From NCBI GenBank assembly GCA_003509065.1, contig DODG01000183.1, positions 1 through 5,868 of the forward strand: a stretch of 5,868 nucleotides of DNA, written 5' to 3'. Source of the stretch: Acidobacteriota bacterium. GTDB taxonomy: Bacteria; Acidobacteriota; Vicinamibacteria; Vicinamibacterales; UBA823. Positions 1 to 5,803 of the stretch are shown in pieces (the stretch's first letter is position 1; each line of letters begins with the position of its first letter). The position numbers and the translations under genes were made by a program. A model generated the notes under the pieces. That model saw only the letters and a program-made list of their open reading frames with translations, had not been told where the DNA came from and made no database searches.

Positions 1-703
1 TTTCGTGTCTTCTTTTCTTCATACTTGTGCTTTATTGATGGTTCATCTGAGTCGAGTAGCAGAAGACTTGGTGCTTTTTACCGGTGAGGAGTTCGCCTTC
101 TTTGAATTAGCGGATGGTGTGACAACGGGCAGCAGCTTGATGCCGCAAAAGAAGAATCCAGATGCCCTAGAACTCGTTCGAGGTAAAGCCGGTCGCACCA
201 TCGGTGGGCTAGCAGGTTGGTTGGCCACAATGAAAGGCCTACCAAGTGGCTACAACAAAGATTTACAGCAGGATAAAGAAGCTGTTTTCGACGCCGAAGA
301 TACAGTGTCAGCATCTCTGCCGGCGGTAACCGCTGTAGTACATAATCTAGTCCTATCGCGGAAGCAGACAGATTCTGCGGCCTCCGGTCTGCTACTAGCG
401 ACCGATGTGGCTGATTATCTTGTGTCCCGAGGGATGCCGTTCCGGGATGCCCATAGCGTGGTGGGTCGCCTTGTGCGACAATTACTGGGTGAAGGTCGTG
501 ATTTTGAGTCCTTGTCACTCGAAGAATGGCGCGCTGTCAACACACTATTCGGTGATGATATACTCAAGCGAGTGACGGCGCGGGCCGCTGTGAAGGCACG
601 CCTGACACCCCAATCGACGAATCCGGAAGCTGTCGGCGCAATGTTGGAAGAATGCCAAGAGTGGCTAGCACTCGCGCGCAGTCGATTACCAGTCGAAGCC
701 TGA
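1..703 (+). CDS. argH: Argininosuccinate lyase, C-terminal half (5' end cut by window edge)
   Basis: This enzyme catalyses the last step of arginine synthesis, splitting argininosuccinate into arginine and fumarate in the cytoplasm; it works as a homotetramer. The reading frame is open from the first complete codon at position 2 to the TGA at 701-703, so about 233 residues are visible, roughly the second half of a protein usually near 460 residues. The diagnostic fumarase/aspartase superfamily signature GSSLMPQKKNPD is encoded around positions 131-166 and carries the catalytic-loop serine. It is preceded by the typical helix HLSRVAEDLVLF and followed by ELVRGKAGRTIG and the YNKDLQQDKEAVFD segment, all characteristic of ArgH. 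The C-terminal helical domain is intact, with no frameshift. The GTG at position 5 lies inside the conserved fold and is not the real start. Other superfamily members (fumarase, adenylosuccinate lyase) fit these segments less well. Confidence 0.96.
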   Translation, partial: FVSSFLHTCALLMVHLSRVAEDLVLFTGEEFAFFELADGVTTGSSLMPQKKNPDALELVRGKAGRTIGGLAGWLATMKGLPSGYNKDLQQDKEAVFDAEDTVSASLPAVTAVVHNLVLSRKQTDSAASGLLLATDVADYLVSRGMPFRDAHSVVGRLVRQLLGEGRDFESLSLEEWRAVNTLFGDDILKRVTARAAVKARLTPQSTNPEAVGAMLEECQEWLALARSRLPVEA

Positions 704-819
704 GGTAAACATCGAGGTCTAAATCGCTTGAAGCTGAGAGTTGCGTCCTTGACGGGACCTTTGTTAAACTCATAGCACCTGCGCCACCATTCCTTAGCAA
801 GTTCTTGGATAAATATTTG

Positions 820-1407
820 ATGCGACAGCGTTCGCTGCGGCCCGGTGACATATTGGACGATTACTGTCCACGAGAACGACGTATCACCAATCATGCTGTT
901 GTTGCGATGATTGATGATCAAGTCAAACAAACACGGTGTACGACTTGTGAGGCCGAGCATGAATATAAGGCAGCGAAAACACCAGTGAAACGGAAAATAA
1001 AACGGGACTCGGAACCAGTCGGACTGCCGGAGGCAGCAATGATGTCGACGGGGGACGAGCAAGTCGAGGTGCTGAACTCGGAGGTTGTTGGGGAAGTTGA
1101 ATCGGAAGGCATGAAAAAAGTTGGTCAAGAAAGTGCCGTTCGGCGACCCTTGATCCGCGCAGTTCTGCCACGCGTGGGAAGTCAGGTGCAAGTGCGACGT
1201 CCGCCTGAGTTTACCGTTCCACAAGGTGCTGGATTCAAGAGTGATTCACGCAATGGGAATTCCAACCACAAAACTCTAAAGTCAGGCAAGCAAGCTGGTC
1301 ATCAGGGAAGTGGTGAGAACGGAACTGGAAAACGGAAGCACAAGAGTCGAAAGCGTTCAACTCGAAGGGGTGGAGCCGTTCGGCACGGACAGAGTCATCC
1401 AAAATAA
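820..1407 (+). CDS. Uncharacterised protein with Cys/His cluster and highly basic tail
   Basis: I do not recognise a named family. From the ATG at 820 the product is 195 residues. The first 50 residues look like the conserved part: an RPGDILDDYCPRERR segment (C16), then TNHAVVAMIDD (H25), then RCTTCEAEH (C40, C43, H47). These could form a zinc-binding knuckle, which is inference from spacing only. Residues from about 50 to 120 are hydrophilic and acidic in part. The last 40 residues are extremely rich in Lys, Arg, Gly and Ser (for example GKRKHKSRKRSTRR) and look disordered and able to bind nucleic acid. There is no signal peptide or membrane segment. In-frame TTG codons at 805 and 817 are alternative starts; ATG 820 was chosen because GGA at 807-809 lies at a usable distance. 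It starts 116 bp after argH and ends 76 bp before fabI, same strand. I recall similar N-termini in Acidobacteriota hypothetical proteins, but cannot verify this. Confidence 0.7.
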   Translation: MRQRSLRPGDILDDYCPRERRITNHAVVAMIDDQVKQTRCTTCEAEHEYKAAKTPVKRKIKRDSEPVGLPEAAMMSTGDEQVEVLNSEVVGEVESEGMKKVGQESAVRRPLIRAVLPRVGSQVQVRRPPEFTVPQGAGFKSDSRNGNSNHKTLKSGKQAGHQGSGENGTGKRKHKSRKRSTRRGGAVRHGQSHPK

Positions 1408-1483
1408 AGAGACTCGTTTCTAGGTTGTATCGTGTCATCCTATTGAGGAATAGTAGTCGCTTTTTCGTAAGGGTAATTATCCA

Positions 1484-2260
1484 ATGTTTGATCTGTCTGG
1501 CAAGCATGGCGTTATTGTCGGAGTCGCTAACAAGCGATCGATCGCTTGGGCGATTGCAGAGGCGGCTGACCGTGCCGGTGCTCAACTGGCGGTAACTTAT
1601 GTGAACGAACGGCTTGAGAGAAACGTACGTAAACTTGCGACAACCTTAAGCCGACCTCCGCTCATCGTGCCTTGTGATGTTGCTCAGGATTCTCAAATTA
1701 ACGAACTAGCTGAATCGGTTAAGAGTGAGTTCGGTGGCCTTGATTTTCTGGTTCATGGAGCGGCATTCGCTCCTCGGGAGGCCATCTCTGCACCATTCCT
1801 TGACACCAAGCGTGAGGATTTTCAGGTTGCGCTTGACGTTAGTACATATTCGCTGGTGGCTCTCTCTCGTGCAGTAGCGCCGCTTATGGTCTCACGAGGT
1901 GAAGGCAGCATCGTAACACTTACATATCTGGGCAGTGAACGCGTCTTTCCAAATTACAATGTTATGGGTGTAGCGAAAGCTGCCCTCGAAGCCTCAGTAC
2001 GCTATCTGGCAAGTGAATTGGGACCGCAACAAATTCGAGTTAATGCTGTGTCTGCTGGACCAATAAAAACGCTTGCGGCTTCAGGTATTTCAGGATTTTC
2101 TGACATCTTGTCTGTTTATCGTGAACGAGCTCCGTTGCGTCGAAATGTTGAAGCTTCTGAAGTAGCTGATGCAGCTCTGTACTTGTTAGGGCCGGCTGCA
2201 CGTGCGGTGACGGGTGAGGTGTTACTTGCCGATGCCGGTTATCACGCCATGGGCTTGTAG
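1484..2260 (+). CDS. fabI: Enoyl-[acyl-carrier-protein] reductase (NADH), FabI type
   Basis: FabI reduces the trans-2-enoyl-ACP double bond in the final step of each fatty acid elongation cycle, using NADH. The 258-residue product matches the usual FabI length of about 260. The divergent short-chain dehydrogenase features are clear: an N-terminal nucleotide-binding segment with GVANKRSIAWAIA (residues 13-25), CDV at 64-66, and the catalytic Tyr/Tyr/Lys set Y148, Y158 and K165 in YLGSERVFPNYNVMGVAKA, which separates FabI from FabG. The substrate-loop sequence AGPIKTLAASGI (191-202) and the ending DAGYHAMGL are also typical. TAAGGG at 1468-1473, 10 bp before the ATG, is a fair ribosome binding site and supports this start. 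The segment VHGAAFAP (90-97) has Ala94 where E. coli has Gly93, a position known for triclosan resistance; Ala is natural in several Gram-positive FabI proteins. The reading frame is intact. Confidence 0.96.
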   Translation: MFDLSGKHGVIVGVANKRSIAWAIAEAADRAGAQLAVTYVNERLERNVRKLATTLSRPPLIVPCDVAQDSQINELAESVKSEFGGLDFLVHGAAFAPREAISAPFLDTKREDFQVALDVSTYSLVALSRAVAPLMVSRGEGSIVTLTYLGSERVFPNYNVMGVAKAALEASVRYLASELGPQQIRVNAVSAGPIKTLAASGISGFSDILSVYRERAPLRRNVEASEVADAALYLLGPAARAVTGEVLLADAGYHAMGL

Positions 2261-2309
2261 CATCATCGGTTTCTGGTCTTTTAAGATTTCTCATTAGACT
2301 AATTGACCC

Positions 2310-2567
2310 ATGTCTCGATCTTTCCGGCGACTTCGTGGCGTCCTGCTTCGACTGGCACGCAATCGAAGACTTGCTATTTTTTTTGGCATTACCTTCCTAG
2401 CACCTGCGCTAGTGCTGTTCGCCTTTGATTACTGCTGGGAAACGTGGCTCACCGATGGATATAGCCTCGTAACTGGTGCAACTGGACTTGCGCTTCTTAA
2501 GATTGGTCTAGACGGCAAACAACCTGATTGGTTGGATCCAGACATGTCGGACTCTCATGGGCCTTAG
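2310..2567 (+). CDS. Small arginine-rich membrane protein of unknown function
   Basis: This predicted protein of 85 residues belongs to no family I recognise. Its first 20 residues hold eight arginines and no acidic residue, and are followed by a clear hydrophobic segment (about residues 21-40, LAIFFGITFLAPALVLFAFD) long enough to cross the inner membrane. By the positive-inside rule the N-terminus should be cytoplasmic. A second, weaker hydrophobic stretch lies at about 51-66 (YSLVTGATGLALLKIG), so a hairpin with both ends inside is possible. The C-terminus is acidic (DWLDPDMSD). It starts 49 bp after fabI and ends 46 bp before the DHS-like gene on the same strand, so cotranscription is possible. 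There is no recognisable Shine-Dalgarno sequence before ATG 2310, which lowers confidence; the membrane-protein layout and the snug fit between flanking genes support it as real. Confidence 0.6.
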   Translation: MSRSFRRLRGVLLRLARNRRLAIFFGITFLAPALVLFAFDYCWETWLTDGYSLVTGATGLALLKIGLDGKQPDWLDPDMSDSHGP

Positions 2568-2602
2568 AACGCGAGTCAGGGTATAGTTGTTCAATTCGTG
2601 CG

Positions 2603-2608
2603 AAGGAG
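2603..2608 (+). promoter_or_regulatory. Shine-Dalgarno sequence that sets the DHS-like gene start
   Basis: AAGGAG lies 5 bp before the GTG at 2614. It is the strongest ribosome binding site in the window and decides in favour of GTG 2614 over the upstream in-frame TTG at 2587, which has no such signal. Confidence 0.8.
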
Positions 2609-2613
2609 TTGCT

Positions 2614-3750
2614 GTGCCACACCGTAGTTCAGGTCCATCGAGCGAGAGAGCAAACGACTACCTGACTGGTGATCCTATTCGTTACTACCGGCCGCAGGGC
2701 AGTGCTGACATTCGTCGTTTGATTGACCAAGGATTTCAAGCGTTCAATGCAGGGCGTCTTTCTGAGGCCTGTCACATCTTTGCTGACAAAATGTTAGCTC
2801 CGGCTAATGACACTACGATCGGTTTAACGGTCGCTGGTGCAATGACACCGGCGGGGCTTGGAGGGTGTCTCATCGAGCTTATGGATCGTGGCTTAGTCGA
2901 TTTCGTTATCAGTACTGGTGCCAATCTCTATCACGATCTGCACTATGCGTTGAACTTCACGCTCCGACGAGGCTCGCCATTTCTCGATGATGTCAAATTA
3001 TTCGAGAGTGGAATTATTCGCATTTACGATGTCTTGTTTCCTTCGTCTGTTCTCCTTGAGACAGATGCTTACATCCGGGATTTTCTGGAGCGCACGGAAC
3101 TTGACGGACCAATCTCAAGTGCGCAGTTCCATGAACAACTGGGACGGGATCTTTTGACTAAATTTCCAGGTTGCGAAGAGCACTCCGTGGTAGCCCGGGC
3201 AGCGCTGGCCGGAGTGCCACTTTACACTTCATCGCCCGGGGACAGTTCCATCGGTATGAATATCGCCTCTCATGAGTTGCTGAACGACAGTCGATTGATG
3301 ATCGATCCTAATCGTGACGTGAATGAAGTCTGTGCGATTATCCTAGCGGGTCACAAAAATGGCTGTGTAATTCTTGGCGGTGGATCTCCCAAGAACTTCT
3401 ATCTCCAAGGACAGCCGACGTTATGGGAGGTGTATGGCATCGAGAAGGGTGGTAACGATTACTTCATTCAGATTACGACTGACCAGGTAGTTTGGGGAGG
3501 TCTTTCTGGCGCTACGCCGTCGGAAGCTGTCAGCTGGGGTAAAGTGAATCCTGGGGTATTATCCGACACCGTGGTTACGTACTGCGATTCGACAGTGGCC
3601 TTTCCACTTTTCTGTGAATACGTGATTGGTTCCGAGCACAGCCGCCGCCCTAGAAAAGAATTACTCGCCAAGCGTGATGAGTTGATGACTGATTTAAAGC
3701 GACAAGCAAACGCGGTTCGGGTTGCCCGGAAAGACTTACCCGCAGAGTAA
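2614..3750 (+). CDS. Deoxyhypusine synthase family protein, bacterial type (probable polyamine enzyme)
   Basis: The 378-residue product has the length and motifs of the deoxyhypusine synthase (DHS) superfamily, which uses NAD to move an aminobutyl group from spermidine onto a lysine or, in homospermidine synthases, onto another amine. Visible landmarks (numbering from GTG 2614) are the nucleotide-binding STGANLYHDLH (100-110), SPGDSSIG (207-214), GGGSPKNF (255-262) and SGATPSEAVSWGK (298-310). K310 matches the lysine of human DHS that carries the covalent intermediate (K329); W308 and E304 match W327 and E323. However, human H288 is Asn261 and the acidic residues D313 and D316 are Trp294 and Leu297, so substrate use probably differs. 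Bacteria have no eIF5A, so true hypusine formation is not expected; homospermidine synthase or another aminobutyl transferase is more likely. No other polyamine gene is adjacent. The gene ends 51 bp from the end of the convergent queC. Confidence 0.88.
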   Translation: MPHRSSGPSSERANDYLTGDPIRYYRPQGSADIRRLIDQGFQAFNAGRLSEACHIFADKMLAPANDTTIGLTVAGAMTPAGLGGCLIELMDRGLVDFVISTGANLYHDLHYALNFTLRRGSPFLDDVKLFESGIIRIYDVLFPSSVLLETDAYIRDFLERTELDGPISSAQFHEQLGRDLLTKFPGCEEHSVVARAALAGVPLYTSSPGDSSIGMNIASHELLNDSRLMIDPNRDVNEVCAIILAGHKNGCVILGGGSPKNFYLQGQPTLWEVYGIEKGGNDYFIQITTDQVVWGGLSGATPSEAVSWGKVNPGVLSDTVVTYCDSTVAFPLFCEYVIGSEHSRRPRKELLAKRDELMTDLKRQANAVRVARKDLPAE

Positions 3751-3801
3751 CGGAATCACGAGTTCGGTTGAACGCAGAAATGATGCCAAGGATTCAGGCA
3801 A

Positions 3802-4494
3802 TTATCGAGGTGACGGCATTTTGTAGTCGGTCAGGTCTGGAACCCCCGCCTCGTTAAAGGCATCACGCCGTTCTCGACATTTACTACAGAGCCCGCAGTG
3901 GAGCCCATTCTCAGGCTGCATACAGGACAGTGTCAGTTCTAATGGCACCTTCAATTCGATTCCGAGACCTATAACGTCAGCTTTATGGTGTTTCGTTAGG
4001 GGTGCCACGATCGACAGTTCGTGTGCGAGTCCCAATGATAATGCGTTAGCCATAGCATCCAAGAACTCTGGAGTCCCATCAGGAAATGGGTTATTTGCAA
4101 GTGAACCAATCGCAATGCGTCCTATGCCATGCTGACAGCAAAAAACTGCCACCTTAGATAGTAAGATTGTGTTGCGACCGACCAAGTAAACATCGGAGTC
4201 TGGTGTATCGTAGGCAGGAGCCTGACCTTTAATGGCCCAATGCGAGGGTGGGTATACGTCGTGTACTGTTGCTTCAAGACGCACCGGTCGAGCTACATTG
4301 GTCAGAAAGGCCTGTGTTTTTAAAAGTTGATTGAGAGCTAGCAGTTCATCCGATTCCCAAGCGAGTCCAGCGGCGACGTACACAGGTTGCACAAAACGGG
4401 ACTGAGCTTCGGCTGCCAGCAGTACAACGCTGTCGAGCCCGGCAGAGCACAGGATGGCGGTGGCTTGACCGTCTTTTGTCTGTTCGATTAACAT
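3802..4494 (-). CDS. queC: 7-cyano-7-deazaguanine (preQ0) synthase, QueC-like
   Basis: QueC converts 7-carboxy-7-deazaguanine to preQ0 using ATP and ammonia, in the route to queuosine in tRNA. The 230-residue product has the usual length. An N-terminal ATP-pyrophosphatase P-loop reads SAGLDS (residues 17-22), where most QueC proteins have SGGLDS. GRN at 106-108 and the C-terminal zinc site C191, C200, C203 and C206 (in SCMQPENGLHCGLCSKC) have the exact spacing of characterised QueC. The segment NNPFPDGTPEFLDAM (134-148) stands where classical QueC has a PDCRPEF sequence, so this belongs to a divergent QueC subfamily. The ATG at 4494 gives a normal P-loop distance, but no clear Shine-Dalgarno sequence precedes it. 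It is divergent from queD, 70 bp apart, which strongly supports the pathway assignment. Other members of the same ATPase superfamily that modify tRNA are less likely because of the zinc cysteine pattern. Confidence 0.88.
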   Translation of the reverse strand: MLIEQTKDGQATAILCSAGLDSVVLLAAEAQSRFVQPVYVAAGLAWESDELLALNQLLKTQAFLTNVARPVRLEATVHDVYPPSHWAIKGQAPAYDTPDSDVYLVGRNTILLSKVAVFCCQHGIGRIAIGSLANNPFPDGTPEFLDAMANALSLGLAHELSIVAPLTKHHKADVIGLGIELKVPLELTLSCMQPENGLHCGLCSKCRERRDAFNEAGVPDLTDYKMPSPR

Positions 4495-4564
4495 CGCAAG
4501 CGTAAGGTTTTTAATTCGTAGTTTTCAATACAGGATTTAAGCTACCTGCTCCGGTCTATTTTTC
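4495..4564. promoter_or_regulatory. Divergent queC/queD intergenic region
   Basis: These 70 bp must hold the start signals of both queC (minus) and queD (plus). The region is AT-rich next to queC. I looked for a preQ1 riboswitch and found no convincing stem with an A-rich tail, and no good -35/-10 pair or Shine-Dalgarno sequence for either gene. The regulatory role is inferred only from the divergent arrangement. Confidence 0.5.
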
Positions 4565-4975
4565 ATGTATTCAGTTATTAAGCGCATCGATTTTTGTTAC
4601 GGTCACCGGTTGCTTGATTATGAAGGAATCTGCAAGCATCCTCATGGCCACAATGCTGTTGCGGAAATCGAGATTCGCACCTCCGCACTCGATAAGCGTA
4701 GCATGGTGTACGATTTCGGTGATGTGAAACGAATTGTCAAAGGTTGGATTGACCAAGAGATTGACCATAAGATGATTTTGCGGGAAGATGACCCGCTCGT
4801 CGAACCACTTCGTCAATTGGGTGAACCGGTTTTTGTGGTTGAGAGCAATCCAACCGTTGAACGCATCGCCAGGCTGATTTTTGAACACGTGCAAAATTCT
4901 GGACTGCCTGTTGTTCGCGTCAAGGTTTGGGAAACACCAACCTCATCGGCAACATACGAACCCGAACCAGTCTAG
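4565..4975 (+). CDS. queD: 6-carboxy-5,6,7,8-tetrahydropterin synthase, QueD-like
   Basis: QueD turns 7,8-dihydroneopterin triphosphate into 6-carboxytetrahydropterin, the first committed step towards preQ0. The 136-residue product has the normal length of the 6-pyruvoyl-tetrahydropterin synthase fold. Zinc ligands H14 (in FCYGHRL), H27 and H29 (in HPHGHN) are present, with the catalytic cysteine C23 four residues before H27 as in E. coli QueD. Further family marks are YDFGDVK (49-55), the D67-H68 pair in IDHKMIL, and the C-terminal WETPTSSATY with E123 as the pterin-anchoring glutamate. The distance from H14 to C23 is two residues shorter than in E. coli. A pterin biosynthesis role (PTPS) is possible from the fold alone, but pairing with divergent queC favours QueD. 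No Shine-Dalgarno sequence is seen before ATG 4565. The gene ends 21 bp from the end of the convergent regulator gene. Confidence 0.9.
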   Translation: MYSVIKRIDFCYGHRLLDYEGICKHPHGHNAVAEIEIRTSALDKRSMVYDFGDVKRIVKGWIDQEIDHKMILREDDPLVEPLRQLGEPVFVVESNPTVERIARLIFEHVQNSGLPVVRVKVWETPTSSATYEPEPV

Positions 4976-4996
4976 ACTTTCGTCTCAGCGACGCAT

Positions 4997-5674
4997 TTAT
5001 GGTCGTTTCGGCTCCACTAATAATTTAGAGGCAGCAGCGGTTCCCATTGTGATCTGGCGATCTTCTTCATTGATCACGGTTACGCTATCGGCTATGGCGT
5101 CTCGCGTTTCGACTCGAATCGACTGGCCAGGCTTGAGGTTCTGGGCTTCTAGAAATTGTAAAAATTTTACATCTTGATCAATAACTCGTGTTACGTTCAT
5201 CGGTTTTTGTAAAGGACAAGTTAGAAGATTTTGATAATGGTAACGTGACATGGTGCCCATCGAATCTGGGATGGGGTCGCCGTGTGGATCTACGGATGGG
5301 CGACCGAGCAATTCGTCGATCCGCTCGATTAGTCGATCCGAGACGGCGTGTTCAAGGTTTTCCGCTTCGTCATGTACTTCTGTCCAACTCATGCCCAACA
5401 CCTGTACGAGGAAGAGTTCAACAAGACGATGGCGTCTCAGTACTAAAGCGGCGAGTTTGGCACCAGCGGCAGTAAGACGTACACCCGCGTACGGTTCGTA
5501 GTCGACCAGTCCGGAATCTGACAGCGCTTTAACCATCGTTGTAGCGGTTCCAGGCGCGACATCAAGTGACGATGCAAGCTGACCCATGGGGACCAGTTTT
5601 TTATCATCGTCGAGTCCCAACTGTGCGATGTAGATCGACTTCAAATAATTTTCTACCGTGCTTGATGGCAGCAT
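4997..5674 (-). CDS. DtxR/MntR-family metal-dependent transcriptional regulator
   Basis: This cytoplasmic dimeric repressor would bind DNA when loaded with Fe(II) or Mn(II). The 225 residues match full-length DtxR/IdeR (about 226-230): a winged helix-turn-helix (about 5-75, with SSLDVAPGTATTMVKALSDSGLV as the recognition region), a metal-binding dimerisation domain (about 76-140) and a C-terminal SH3-like/FeoA domain (about 155-222). Metal ligands by alignment from memory: H82, E86 and H101 match the DtxR ancillary site (H79, E83, H98). In HDEAENLEH, E105 replaces DtxR Cys102 and corresponds to MntR Glu99, with E108 and H109 conserved. Position 9 is Asn where DtxR has Met10 and MntR Asp8. PHGDPIP (130-136) is a family hallmark. 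Metal choice is therefore unclear, leaning to manganese. It is divergent from a Tat-exported protein gene, with palindromes in between that are likely its operators, so self-repression is expected. Confidence 0.92.
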   Translation of the reverse strand: MLPSSTVENYLKSIYIAQLGLDDDKKLVPMGQLASSLDVAPGTATTMVKALSDSGLVDYEPYAGVRLTAAGAKLAALVLRRHRLVELFLVQVLGMSWTEVHDEAENLEHAVSDRLIERIDELLGRPSVDPHGDPIPDSMGTMSRYHYQNLLTCPLQKPMNVTRVIDQDVKFLQFLEAQNLKPGQSIRVETRDAIADSVTVINEEDRQITMGTAAASKLLVEPKRP

Positions 5675-5711
5675 CTCAACTCACAATTCTAAAATCTTAA
5701 GCGATTTCTAT

Positions 5712-5741
5712 AGATTAGATCTTTATTTTTTGATTTGTCAA
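5712..5741 (-). promoter_or_regulatory. Possible sigma-70-type promoter of the DtxR/MntR-family gene
   Basis: Read on the minus strand, a perfect TTGACA (-35, positions 5741-5736) is followed after 18 bp by TAATCT (-10, positions 5717-5712), which matches TATAAT at only three of six bases including the first two and the last. It lies 38 bp upstream of the regulator's ATG. The -35 box sits inside the first inverted repeat, so a bound repressor would block it. Confidence 0.45.
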
Positions 5742-5746
5742 AAAAT
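5725..5746. repeat. Perfect inverted repeat, candidate metal-repressor operator 1
   Basis: The 9-bp arms ATTTTTTGA and TCAAAAAAT are perfect inverted copies around the 4-bp spacer TTTG. A 22-bp palindrome between divergent genes, one of them for a DtxR/MntR-family dimer, is the expected size and place for its operator. The sequence does not match the classic DtxR or MntR box as I remember them, so assignment is by position and symmetry. AT-richness makes some chance symmetry possible. Confidence 0.5.
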
Positions 5747-5766
5747 TTTGATAAGCTAGTCAAAAT
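5745..5766. repeat. Second inverted repeat, candidate metal-repressor operator 2
   Basis: The 7-bp arms ATTTTGA and TCAAAAT flank an 8-bp spacer whose middle is the palindrome AGCT, so 18 of 22 positions are symmetric. It shares the TTTTGA/TCAAAA half-sites with operator 1, overlaps it by two bases, and its centre is 20 bp away, close to two helical turns. A TATAAA at 5766-5771 touches its right end and could be a -10 element for the rightward gene. Confidence 0.45.
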
Positions 5767-5803
5767 ATAAAATTTTACTGAAAGTTTCTAGAGATTATTA
5801 GAA

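Noticed and set aside
415..1224. Long minus-strand open frame of 269 codons opposite argH and the basic-tail protein
   Set aside because: Much of it lies opposite argH, which is unmistakable, and its translation is low-complexity (His, Arg, Ser, Phe runs) with no recognisable motif. It is a shadow frame.
1440..1453. Possible hairpin CTATT/AATAG before fabI
   Set aside because: A five-pair AT-rich stem without an adjacent T-run; not convincing as terminator or attenuator.
1235..1585. Minus-strand open frame of 116 codons across the fabI start
   Set aside because: It overlaps the conserved FabI N-terminus in antisense and has no family motif.
2587..2613. Upstream in-frame TTG start for the DHS-like gene
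   Set aside because: No Shine-Dalgarno sequence precedes it, while AAGGAG sits 5 bp before GTG 2614; the extra nine residues would span the ribosome binding site.
3782..3819. Possible terminator stem ATGCC/GGCAT between the convergent DHS-like gene and queC
   Set aside because: Only five pairs with a 28-base loop, and the right arm lies within the queC coding sequence; too weak to call.
4495..4564. preQ1 riboswitch between queC and queD
   Set aside because: I looked for the small stem-loop with A-rich tail on both strands and found no convincing match; these genes also lie upstream of preQ1 in the pathway.
4969..4978. Perfect 10-bp palindrome AGTCTAGACT at the queD stop codon
   Set aside because: The stem would be too short with no loop and no following T-run, so it is not a terminator; probably chance.
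4881..5501. Plus-strand frames opposite the DtxR/MntR-family gene
   Set aside because: Shadow frames of a clearly conserved regulator on the other strand; none has a motif or ribosome binding site.
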